A stretch of 42,670 bases of DNA from Candidatus Bathyarchaeota archaeon BA2 (GTDB lineage: Archaea > Thermoproteota > Bathyarchaeia > Bathyarchaeales > Bathyarchaeaceae): positions 1 to 42,670 of the forward strand of contig LIHK01000021.1 in the NCBI GenBank assembly GCA_001399795.1, read 5' to 3'. Both the position numbers and the translations under genes were made by a program. The notes beneath the pieces were generated by a model. It worked only from the letters and a program-made list of their open reading frames with translations, did no database searches and was not told where the DNA came from. Shown piece after piece: positions 8,307-15,005 of this stretch (its first letter is position 1; each line of letters starts with the position of its first letter).

Positions 8307-8517
8307 TCTTGATGGTTTGATACGTGTCCGGAGAGTTAGTGATTCGACATGCTTGCTGGTTTCTCAGCAAACTGCAATCAAAGCAAACCTGCCAAAAATA
8401 GATGAAAAATCTTTAAGACTGGCCGAAGCTACTTTGCTTAACAAAAAATTGCGCCGAAAAGCTCCTCCAGGATGGGATAGTGCCAAAGTGATTCGAGAAT
8501 GGCGGCTGAAAAGATAG
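8287..8517 (+). CDS. Putative VapB-type antitoxin
   Basis: The 76-residue protein has a short beta-rich start and a basic helical tail ending GWDSAKVIREWRLKR, a layout common in small antitoxins that precede PIN toxins. It overlaps the upstream gene by 20 nt and the downstream PIN gene by 19 nt. Function is assigned mainly from this coupling. No RHH, AbrB or PHD signature is obvious, so the antitoxin family is undetermined. ATG 8287 is preferred over the overlapping GTG 8284. Confidence 0.65.
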   Translation: MSLPLPDLDGLIRVRRVSDSTCLLVSQQTAIKANLPKIDEKSLRLAEATLLNKKLRRKAPPGWDSAKVIREWRLKR

Positions 8518-8921
8518 TAATAGATGCATCTATTATTGCAAAGTGTTTTTTAGAGGAAAAATATAGCGACAAAGCTTCAAAGCTCATGGACGCCCATACA
8601 TCTGGAAGGTTTAGACTGGTTGCACCAAGCCTCATTGTTTATGAAGTCCTTAACGCCCTAAAACGCAGTAACATTTACACCAAGGAAGAGTTGACTCTTG
8701 TGTCTCAGTCGATAAACAAGTATGACTTTGAGCTTTGGGACTTAGAGGAGGGGCTCAAGGAAGAAGTAATAAAGATAGCTGTAGGCTACGGCTTGAGTGT
8801 CTACGATGCAAGCTACATAGCCTTGGCAAGAGTATTGAACACTACATTTTTCACTGCTGATGAAGAACTGGTAAGGAGGACTAAAGACCTGAAACTTACG
8901 AAACATGTGAGAGAAGTATAA
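8499..8921 (+). CDS. vapC: PIN-domain ribonuclease, VapC-type toxin
   Basis: The 140-residue product carries the PIN acidic set: IVIDASIIAKCFLEE near the N-terminus, the Glu in VYEVLNAL, YDASYIALA and TADEEL. Active-site Asp residues are intact. It is clearly paralogous to the PIN protein at 40990-41412, with the same (V/I)VDAS(V/I)(I/V)AKCF, YSDKAS and DAH blocks, although that one is paired with a ribbon-helix-helix antitoxin. The ATG at 8499 lies inside the upstream antitoxin gene, showing translational coupling. Confidence 0.88.
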   Translation: MAAEKIVIDASIIAKCFLEEKYSDKASKLMDAHTSGRFRLVAPSLIVYEVLNALKRSNIYTKEELTLVSQSINKYDFELWDLEEGLKEEVIKIAVGYGLSVYDASYIALARVLNTTFFTADEELVRRTKDLKLTKHVREV

Positions 8922-8958
8922 TTGTCAACGCATTAAAGTTCTGAGATGAATTTGACGG

Positions 8959-9274
8959 TTACTTCCCTCGCTTTTTGTGATTTCCATTTAATGATAGGTT
9001 ACCGCTTTGATTCCAACATTTTGCATGCGCTCTTCCGCTTATCACCCGAAGAGTTACCCGAACCCGTTTTCTCATATGGCTTCGTTGCAGATTTTTGCAT
9101 AACATCTTGTTAAGTTCTATAACCTCAGATGCGCTTGGGCGAACTGATGTTTCAGTATCTGACATGAACCCTGCCTCCAAGTTCTTCCACGGCTGCTCTA
9201 AGTTTCGCTATCGCTTGCATCATTTTATTGCTCACTAGTTCTTGCCAACGTTCTGAGGCATAGACAATTTTCAC
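8959..9274 (-). other. Two overlapping short minus-strand ORFs, coding status doubtful
   Basis: On the minus strand a 40-codon frame from GTG 9274 to 9152 (VKIVYASERWQELVSNKM...) overlaps by 14 nt a 68-codon frame from ATG 9165 to 8959 (MSDTETSVRPSASEVIELNK...). The second ATG has GGAGG 8 nt upstream. The N-terminal parts look protein-like, but the end of the second frame is odd and rich in His/Arg/Asn. They could be tiny genes or a decayed one. The rest of the 8922-9513 gap holds only AT-rich sequence and the palindrome at 9415-9427. Confidence 0.3.
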
Positions 9275-9414
9275 CTCAATTCAATGAGACATTCGTACTT
9301 TTCCCGCATTTTACAATAACTCCAGCGATCTTGGTTTGCTGGAAAAATCGTTTCTACACCTGCAACATTTAACACATATGAATTTAAAGCATTGATTCTC
9401 TATATTTTAAAGTC

Positions 9415-9427
9415 AGATTCTGAATCT
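9415..9427. repeat. Palindrome AGATTCTGAATCT, first of two copies
   Basis: This is a perfect 6-1-6 palindrome in the noncoding region downstream of the ParB operon. The identical 13-mer recurs at 24228-24240, upstream of the AbrB/PadR genes. Two noncoding occurrences of one palindrome suggest a binding site for a dimeric protein. No other copy was noticed by eye. Confidence 0.45.
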
Positions 9428-9513
9428 ACCTTCCATTGGTGGCTTTGTCGCCTGCGCACGCGTCGAAGCTTTGACCCTTTTTTGAACAGAATGTTGTCGA
9501 GTACTCAAAAAAT

Positions 9514-9789
9514 CTAGCAGATCGCAACTACATTTTTGGATTTTTTATTTCGTGTTTTTTCCTTCACATTTAAAAGTGTTTCAAGCGCTTTCACTTCTTT
9601 CCTAAGCACAGTCACTTCACTTTCTAACTCGCGAGCCCTCGCTTCACCCTTTTCCTTGAGGCTCCCTATCTCTGCCAAAAGACCTGCTTTTTCCTTCTCT
9701 AACGTTTCGATTTTCTTCCGCAAATTTCTTAGCAGTTCCATAAACTCCTTCTCTGTATCTTTGAGTGCGTGTATGGTGTATGTTGTCAT
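9514..9789 (-). CDS. Coiled-coil protein downstream of ParB
   Basis: The 91-residue product is almost entirely a Lys/Glu/Leu heptad coiled coil, from about residue 15 to 80 (for example LRNLRKKIETLEKEKAGLLA), with a short basic tail. Its N-terminus MTTYTIHALKDTEKEF contains no motif that I recognise. It starts 6 nt after the ParB-like gene. The same LRxxIE(T/A)LEKEKA(G/S)LL phrase occurs in the ParB C-terminal coil, so the two proteins probably share an ancestor for that segment and could associate. Confidence 0.75.
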   Translation of the reverse strand: MTTYTIHALKDTEKEFMELLRNLRKKIETLEKEKAGLLAEIGSLKEKGEARARELESEVTVLRKEVKALETLLNVKEKTRNKKSKNVVAIC

Positions 9790-9795
9790 AGCGGG

Positions 9796-10770
9796 TTACT
9801 CTACCCAGTAGCTGTCGCCTTCACGGTAGATAACGCAAGGATGATTACAGTGGGGACAATTGAAACTTAGTGCTTCTGTGAGAAAGCCCTTTTTCTCTAA
9901 GAGACTTGCTTTCTCTTTTTCTAAAGCTTCAATTCTCTCTCGCAAACTCTTTATGGTCTGCATTGATACTTCTTCGACACCTTCCTCAGCTGCTTCTTCA
10001 AGCTGTCCCGCCATCTTCTCAATCTCTTCGGGCTTTAAGGTTCCCTCACGCATCTCCCCTGCTTTTTCCCTAAGAACCTCAGCAGCCTTCTCAAAGTCTT
10101 CCGGAGTCTCCAATTTAGGAGCTTTAGGTGCAATGGCTGGCAATACTTTTTCTGCTTCTCTGATGCGCATTTCCTTAACTCTTGCTTTCAGCTCCTTCGC
10201 ACGCTTGTTGGCAATTTTTCGCGTTTCAGAAACAGTTAATTTTCTCTTAAGAATTTCATTTACAGTAAGCACCGCTTCTTTGATGTTTCTGTCGATCACA
10301 CTTTCGAGTGCAACTATGTGCGACATACTGATCTGTTTGGCCCACACAGCTTTCTGAATATCTTCAGGAAACCTGAATACGTTAAGATGCGCTGAGACCC
10401 ATCGAGAATCCACATTCAGCTGTCTGCTTATCTCCAACGGCGTCATACCTTCATCTCTAACTTTCTTGAAGTATCTCGCTTCCTCTTCAACTGTGTAGTT
10501 TTCTCGGATCTTGTTAAGCTTGTAAACTGATAGTCTTGCCATTGTGTCGTCTGCATCGACCACTCGGACGAGTACGGTTTTCCATCCAAGTTCCTTAACG
10601 GCTCTCCATCTTCTTTCGCCATCAATTAACTCGTAAAACTCGCCCCGGTTGCGAACCACTAGATCGCTGAGAAGTCCGTCTTTCTTTATTTCCTGCTTTA
10701 GGTCCTCCTGATCGAAGATTAGCCTAGGCTGATACGGGCTTGGCCGGATTGAATCTATATCTATCTCCAT
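9796..10770 (-). CDS. ParB-like DNA-binding protein with coiled coil and C-terminal zinc knuckle
   Basis: Residues 1-90 form a ParB/sulfiredoxin domain with PSPYQPR near the start and the phosphate-binding GERRWRAVKEL at 51-61. Residues 95-200 contain the ParB helix-turn-helix region (LEISRQLNVDSRWVSAHLNV). A long helical region follows, with a coiled coil near 270-300. The C-terminus has CPHCNHPC, a likely zinc-binding element. ParB proteins bind parS sites and use CTP in bacterial segregation, but no ParA-like ATPase is present here. The arrangement may serve plasmid-like partition or gene regulation. It is probably co-transcribed with the coiled-coil gene 6 nt downstream. Confidence 0.9.
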   Translation of the reverse strand: MEIDIDSIRPSPYQPRLIFDQEDLKQEIKKDGLLSDLVVRNRGEFYELIDGERRWRAVKELGWKTVLVRVVDADDTMARLSVYKLNKIRENYTVEEEARYFKKVRDEGMTPLEISRQLNVDSRWVSAHLNVFRFPEDIQKAVWAKQISMSHIVALESVIDRNIKEAVLTVNEILKRKLTVSETRKIANKRAKELKARVKEMRIREAEKVLPAIAPKAPKLETPEDFEKAAEVLREKAGEMREGTLKPEEIEKMAGQLEEAAEEGVEEVSMQTIKSLRERIEALEKEKASLLEKKGFLTEALSFNCPHCNHPCVIYREGDSYWVE

Positions 10771-11097
10771 CTCCTATTCCTCTAGTTCTTCTTTACGAAA
10801 CGCAGAAACCAACTTTCACTTAATCTTTAACTTGTTTTGGAAAAACCATCTTTTATCAATTCAGCTTTGTTTCGACTCGGACTCTGACTATACTCAATGT
10901 CTCTACTGTCTCTCGCGTGTCCTTAGCATCTATATCAAAATTGAGTACGAGAAAATTCGCTCTTTATAGTATCTACTATATTCTTGCAGAACTTTGTCTC
11001 TTCCTATACTCGAGATTTACAAGAAGGTATTAAAAATGGCTGCATGTCTGACACCAGCATTAGTAAGTCTATTAGAAGTGCTGTCCTGATTTTGAAC
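10771..11097. other. Intergenic region, nothing recognised
   Basis: This 327-bp AT-rich gap lies between the ParB start and the end of the small membrane-protein gene. I see no ORF with a ribosome-binding site, no RNA gene and no strong hairpin. The ParB promoter must lie in its left part. Confidence 0.5.
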
Positions 11098-11424
11098 TTA
11101 GAAGCTTTTTGTCTCCAATGATTTTTGATAAGCTTTCATTGCCATCTTCCTCGACCTAATGCTTATTCCTAAGGCCGAGGAAAAAAATAGTATAGTTGAA
11201 AAACCAATAATTGCAAATAACTTGAAACCAGTCTTCAACAAATCAAATCCAATCTTGACATTCCACGCTACGATGATAATGAAGCAGATGAACATCGTCA
11301 GATTTCGTCTACGCTTGAAGTTAAACATGTTGTTTTTCCACATTTTGCAATATTGATTAAGCTCATGGCAACGATCGCAGTCTTCGTTGAAAGAACCATA
11401 TTCGCCAAAGCATTCCTTACGCAT
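11098..11424 (-). CDS. Small membrane protein with an N-terminal Cys cluster
   Basis: The 108-residue protein begins with four cysteines (C5, C16, C19, C26) in a charged segment containing CDRCHELNQYC, a likely metal site. It then has two hydrophobic helices at about 42-58 and 66-87 and a basic tail. I do not recognise a named family. No Shine-Dalgarno precedes the ATG, so it may be expressed from a leaderless transcript. It is separated from the 88-bp promoter repeat by about 250 bp of noncoding DNA and faces away from gvpA. Confidence 0.65.
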   Translation of the reverse strand: MRKECFGEYGSFNEDCDRCHELNQYCKMWKNNMFNFKRRRNLTMFICFIIIVAWNVKIGFDLLKTGFKLFAIIGFSTILFFSSALGISIRSRKMAMKAYQKSLETKSF

Positions 11425-11675
11425 TTATTTATTCACAATTTTGGTATACACACACAATGACTTTAAACTTATGAACGTGAAATACGTAACCAAACTCAAC
11501 GCGCGCGATATCCGTTTTCTCACTGTGTTTTGAAGAATCAACTTAGATTACGGAATGCGACCAAAAGTTTTCCAAATTTTGTCAAAGATAATGTCAGAAG
11601 TTTTGTCCGGCTTTGCGCACGCACTGAAGTATGTATGTGTGTGTAACGTAATAGGGGTCAGCTAAAGTAATAGGT

Positions 11676-11763
11676 TTTTATATATCGGTTTTCGATACGA
11701 AGGCGGTGTCGTTGTTTTGAATATTTCTTAAATAATAAGACGCCATATTTGAAGCCCGTTGAA
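11676..11763 (+). promoter_or_regulatory. gvpA promoter, 88-bp module copy B
   Basis: This copy is identical to the reverse complement of 647-734. TTAAATAAT at 11728-11736 is the likely TATA box, which predicts a start near 11757 and a leader of roughly 40 nt ending in GAGAGGTGA before the gvpA ATG. The upstream block TTCGATACGAA is an imperfect palindrome and is partly kept in the diverged copy at 24331-24400, making it the best candidate activator or repressor site. Confidence 0.9.
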
Positions 11764-11795
11764 ACAAAAAAATAAAAAATTGAGAGGTGAAGAAA

Positions 11796-12017
11796 ATGGT
11801 GACACAAAGTCCAGACGTTTCGAGCCTTGCTGAGGTTCTTGACAGAATACTTGACAAGGGAATCGTCGTCGACGCGTGGGCAAGGGCTTCTCTGGTTGGC
11901 ATCGAAATCCTAACAATCGAAGCAAGAGTGGTAGTTGCGTCAGTGGACACCTTCCTGCACTACACTGAAGAGATAACAAAGATAGAGCAAGCGGCAGTCG
12001 GAGTGCCCGCAGCTTAA
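11796..12017 (+). CDS. gvpA: GvpA, major gas vesicle shell protein
   Basis: The 73-residue hydrophobic protein shows the GvpA pattern: [46 protein letters not shown]. This is the helix-strand-strand-helix fold that builds the ribbed wall of gas vesicles. The start is ATG 11796 after GAGAGGTGA; the ORF-track GTG at 11787 overlaps that site. It is the first gene of the cluster and has its own promoter module, fitting the high expression needed for a structural shell protein. The C-terminal tail after the GvpA fold is short ([10 protein letters not shown]). Confidence 0.97.
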   Translation: MVTQSPDVSSLAEVLDRILDKGIVVDAWARASLVGIEILTIEARVVVASVDTFLHYTEEITKIEQAAVGVPAA

Positions 12018-12059
12018 ACACGCTGATAAGATGCGGCCCTCTCTAGGGGAAGAATAAAA

Positions 12060-12461
12060 ATGTCTGAAGAGGAAGCGGAAGAAGTGGCAGTGGAGCCTGC
12101 ACGAGCAGTGGCTATGCCAGCGAAAAAAGTACCGGCAGCGAAGCCTGTGCGAAGGGCCGCCATGCCAGCGAAAGAAGTGCCAAAAAAAGTGAGCACCGGA
12201 ACCGTTAAAGGCAAAATAGCAGCAATTCAAAAAGCTACCGCCGAGATCTCTGCAGGCGTACGCGCTATCCAGTCGAGCATCAGCGAGCAAATGAAGGAAA
12301 ACCAGAAAGCTGTTGCTGACTTCTCTGCTCGTGTTAATGCTCAGATGAACGAAAATAAAGAAGCAGTTGCTGCCATCTATTCTGGCGCACGAGCTATTCA
12401 GTCAGCGATCTCAGAGCGGATGAAAGAAAACCAGGCATACGTAAGGGATTTCTACGGGTGA
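12060..12461 (+). CDS. GvpC-like repeat protein
   Basis: The 133-residue protein has an acidic start, an Ala/Pro/Lys-rich segment with the repeated phrase AMPAK(K/E)VP, and a C-terminal array of amphipathic helical repeats: AGVRAIQSSISEQMKENQ, a shorter SARVNAQMNENKEAV, and GARAIQSAISERMKENQ, each ending in a (V/A)xx(F/Y). GvpC proteins strengthen gas vesicles by laying helical repeats across the GvpA ribs. The position directly after gvpA, an RBS (AGGGGAAG) and the repeat structure support that role, but sequence identity to known GvpC is not something I can demonstrate. A T-rich terminator-like stretch follows. Confidence 0.7.
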   Translation: MSEEEAEEVAVEPARAVAMPAKKVPAAKPVRRAAMPAKEVPKKVSTGTVKGKIAAIQKATAEISAGVRAIQSSISEQMKENQKAVADFSARVNAQMNENKEAVAAIYSGARAIQSAISERMKENQAYVRDFYG

Positions 12462-12504
12462 GCAACCTCTGTTTAGACAAAAGAGAAGCCGCATTTTCCT
12501 CCAT

Positions 12505-12522
12505 CCCCCCCATCTTTTTTAA
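12505..12522 (+). terminator. Possible T-rich terminator after the gvpA unit
   Basis: A C-rich run followed by CATCTTTTTTAATAC lies about 45 nt past the GvpC-like stop. Archaeal transcription ends at oligo-T tracts, so this could uncouple the abundant gvpA transcript from the genes downstream. Confidence 0.35.
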
Positions 12523-12565
12523 TACAACCTAAATTCAGTCTGACCCGAGAAGGAGGTGAGAAAGA

Positions 12566-12730
12566 GTGCCAAATCTGAGACCGAAAACTAGTTTGCACGC
12601 CCGAGAAAGAGATAAGAAAGTAAAGTGGCTAAGGCAACTCAGGAAGAAACTACAACACTTTTCCCTTACTCTTCGCCCACAAATGATTCGCGCAATCTGG
12701 GTAAGAGATATTGTTAAAAAAGAGACGTAA
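12566..12730 (+). CDS. 54-aa basic protein, below the ORF-track cutoff
   Basis: A GTG at 12566 follows AAGGAGGTGA by 7 nt, the best ribosome-binding site in the cluster. The frame gives 54 residues starting MPNLRPKTSLHARERDKKVK and ending with TAA at 12728-12730. The peptide is strongly basic with Trp residues and is probably helical. I do not recognise a family. Its strong RBS and position between the GvpC-like gene and gvpN suggest a genuine small vesicle-associated or nucleic-acid-binding protein. Confidence 0.65.
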   Translation: MPNLRPKTSLHARERDKKVKWLRQLRKKLQHFSLTLRPQMIRAIWVRDIVKKET

Positions 12731-12891
12731 CAATTCAAGAGAAGAACCTGCCTTTTTAGTCTTCTAACCTGTTTTAAGTTCCGACTTAGATTTATTGTAG
12801 AACATGCTTTTTATTGAATAACGGCCCTAAAACTCATTTCTCAACGCAATTTTCAATTTTCGACACAAATTTCGTAACCAATTCTTGAATA

Positions 12892-12936
12892 TTACTTAAG
12901 TAAATGGGTCACTCCCTCTCAAAAAGGGAGAGTGAC
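12892..12936 (+). promoter_or_regulatory. gvpN leader: palindrome and hairpin over the start codon
   Basis: TTACTTAAGTAA at 12892-12903 is a perfect 12-bp palindrome. It is followed by GTCACTC at 12908-12914 pairing with GAGTGAC at 12930-12936, an RNA stem that encloses the GTG start of gvpN at 12932. Together they could give transcriptional and translational control of gvpN separate from gvpA. Confidence 0.45.
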
Positions 12937-13954
12937 TCTGAAGATGAAATATGTACCTACCCACAAGAGAGTGGTGCGAGGAAAGAGAATTCATGAAACA
13001 GTGGAAGAAAGACACTCAAAACTAGAATTGGAAAAAAGAACCCCAGAATTGTCAATCGAACGCGTCGAAGCAGAGTTTCTGGTGCCAACCATTGAAATTT
13101 TTGTCGAGACAGAGCAGGTTAGAAGGCTAAAGGACAGGGTTAAGCTGTGGATTAAAGTTGGATACCCACCGCATATAGTGGGACCAACAGGCTGCGGAAA
13201 AACAACACTAGCCATGCAGGTGGCAAGAGAGTTAGGAAGACCCACGGTGTGGATAAACGGCGACGAACAAATGACAACAACAGACCTGATCGGAGGATAC
13301 TCAGAGATGGAAGCCGAAAGCGTGAGAGACAGATTCGTCCACAACGTCATGCTAGCAAAGGACAGAACAAAATTCACATGGGTGGACAATCCCCTAACGC
13401 TTGCGTGCAAATACGGCTACACGCTGGTCTACAACGAGTTCTCAAGAGCCAAGCCAGAAGCAAACAACGTCCTTCTCTCAGTGCTAGAGGAAAACATCCT
13501 CGAACTCCCAACAATGTTCGGAGACGAAAGATACATCAAAGTCCATCCAGATTTCACCGCGATATTCACAAGCAACTCCATAGAATACGCAGGAGTACAC
13601 AAACCACAAGACGCCCTACTCGACAGAATGGTAGACATCTACATGGACTACTACGACTTCGACACCGAAGTAAAAATCGTTCAGGCACACACCGGCATGC
13701 CACTCCAAGAAGCGAAAAAAGTGGTGAAAGCAGTTAGAATACTCAGAGAAAAACTGCCCGAACCCCATAAACCCGGAACGAGGGCAGAAATAATGATCTG
13801 CCAAGGACTGAACGCAATGGACGGCTATTCGAAGGAAGACCTTGAACAGATATACATGGATATCCTGGCAACAAAAATAGGTGAACCAAAAGAACTCCTG
13901 AAGAAAGGGGGTCTCATAAGAGAAATACTCAGCGAAACTTACGGAGATGCCTGA
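12932..13954 (+). CDS. gvpN: GvpN, AAA+ ATPase of the MoxR type
   Basis: The 340-residue protein carries Walker A GPTGCGKT near residue 84, a Walker B/sensor region (GYTLVYNEFSRAKPEANNVLLSVLEE) and FTSNSIEYAGVHKPQDALLDRM, the pattern of GvpN. GvpN is needed for vesicles to grow to full width, probably by ATP-driven remodelling of GvpA or GvpC. The annotated GTG 12932 sits inside a hairpin; ATG 12944 is an alternative without an obvious Shine-Dalgarno. The 3' end overlaps the next gene by 8 nt. Confidence 0.95.
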   Translation: MTLKMKYVPTHKRVVRGKRIHETVEERHSKLELEKRTPELSIERVEAEFLVPTIEIFVETEQVRRLKDRVKLWIKVGYPPHIVGPTGCGKTTLAMQVARELGRPTVWINGDEQMTTTDLIGGYSEMEAESVRDRFVHNVMLAKDRTKFTWVDNPLTLACKYGYTLVYNEFSRAKPEANNVLLSVLEENILELPTMFGDERYIKVHPDFTAIFTSNSIEYAGVHKPQDALLDRMVDIYMDYYDFDTEVKIVQAHTGMPLQEAKKVVKAVRILREKLPEPHKPGTRAEIMICQGLNAMDGYSKEDLEQIYMDILATKIGEPKELLKKGGLIREILSETYGDA

Positions 13955-14324
13955 GCTGGAAAAAGTTAGTGCAACAATCCAGGATGCCAAGATCTACAAA
14001 ATCTCGGATCTTTGGAGTAGAAAGCCGAGGGGACTCAGGTTCAACGACACAGACGCCCTTGTTATCACCTTGAGAGCCGAAGATGGAAGCACAATAAAGG
14101 AAACCTTCTATTTCTGCCTCAAACCAGACGGAACCTTCAACGTAAACACCGTGAGCAAAGATAGCAGCCGAGCAAGGCGGCAAAGGCTCGCCAGTTTTCT
14201 CAAACACTATAAAATAACCAGCAACGTAGATGAATACAACCTAAAAGAGGGAATAAAGCGGTGGAAGGGGATACAAGTTGCCGCCATAAAAGTCGGCGAT
14301 TCAGGCTCTATTTATGTTCCATAG
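13947..14324 (+). CDS. Uncharacterised protein between gvpN and gvpO
   Basis: The 125-residue soluble protein begins MPELEKVSATIQDAKIYKIS and has a beta-rich core (LVITLRAEDGSTIKETFYFC) followed by a basic helical segment (SRARRQRLASFLKHYKI). I do not recognise the family. It overlaps the gvpN stop by 8 nt and precedes gvpO by 12 nt, so it is firmly inside the operon and likely a lineage-specific vesicle accessory protein. The final residues (AAIKVGDSGSIYVP) suggest an ordered beta-strand end rather than a linker. Confidence 0.8.
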   Translation: MPELEKVSATIQDAKIYKISDLWSRKPRGLRFNDTDALVITLRAEDGSTIKETFYFCLKPDGTFNVNTVSKDSSRARRQRLASFLKHYKITSNVDEYNLKEGIKRWKGIQVAAIKVGDSGSIYVP

Positions 14325-14336
14325 GAGGGAAGAAAA

Positions 14337-14639
14337 ATGGCAACAGAAAAGCCTAGGGCATCAGTGGAAAAGATCACTGACCTAGCGCTTGCCATAACGA
14401 AGAAGTACATATCCAAAGAGCCAGAGACCGTCATAGGCATCGAACAAAGAGAGGGAGAATGGAAAGTTATGGTTGAAGCACTGGAGAGAAAGGCGGTGCC
14501 AGACACGCAAGACCTTCTAGGAAGATACGAGATCAGACTCAACAAGAACGGCGAATTAATCGGCTGGAAACAGACTATGATCAGAAAGCGATCCGACAGA
14601 ATGGTGCCCCCAGAAGAAGAGTGGGTAGTAACTGGCTGA
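14337..14639 (+). CDS. gvpO: GvpO
   Basis: The 100-residue product contains the family hallmark EALERKAVPDTQDLLGRYEI together with the preceding GEWKVMVE, which matches the haloarchaeal GvpO core (ERxAVPDTQDxxGRYE). GvpO is an accessory protein required for vesicle formation in haloarchaea and usually follows gvpN. It has a strong ribosome-binding site (AGGAGGGAAG). The N-terminal helix may mediate contact with other Gvp proteins. Confidence 0.95.
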   Translation: MATEKPRASVEKITDLALAITKKYISKEPETVIGIEQREGEWKVMVEALERKAVPDTQDLLGRYEIRLNKNGELIGWKQTMIRKRSDRMVPPEEEWVVTG

Positions 14640-14650
14640 GGAAAACAGTA

Positions 14651-14956
14651 ATGGTAAAAAGAAACTGGTGGCGGAGAAGCCTAAATAGACACTTTCGCTT
14701 GCTAGACGCAAGGTCTGCACGGGCGGTGGAACAAAGGCGAAGAATAGAAGAGCAGAGAATCCAAACCCAAAAGAAACGAACCTTGGAGCAACAAGAAAAA
14801 GCCTTCGAAAGAGTACACGAAGCGAGGAAGAGAGGCGAAGCGATAACCGGTATGGACACACTGGAGAGAAGAAAGATAGCCAAGGAACTAACGTGGAAGG
14901 GAAAATGGAACACAAGAAGGGCGAAATTCGACACACGGGCGAGAAAATACAGTTAA
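14651..14956 (+). CDS. Basic coiled-coil protein downstream of gvpO
   Basis: The 101-residue product begins MVKRNWWRRSLNRHFRLLDA and is dominated by Arg, Lys, Gln and Glu in a long helix (EQRRRIEEQRIQTQKKRTLE). The calculated charge must be strongly positive. ATG 14651 is chosen because GAGG lies 9 nt upstream and it follows the gvpO stop; the track start 14621 lies inside gvpO. Haloarchaeal clusters contain a small basic protein, GvpI, of unknown mechanism. This could be an analogue, but no sequence motif proves it. Confidence 0.75.
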   Translation: MVKRNWWRRSLNRHFRLLDARSARAVEQRRRIEEQRIQTQKKRTLEQQEKAFERVHEARKRGEAITGMDTLERRKIAKELTWKGKWNTRRAKFDTRARKYS

Positions 14957-15005
14957 GCACTCCAAGAATCAAAGTCAGTAATCCAGTTTGAAAGGTCAAG
15001 AAGAA

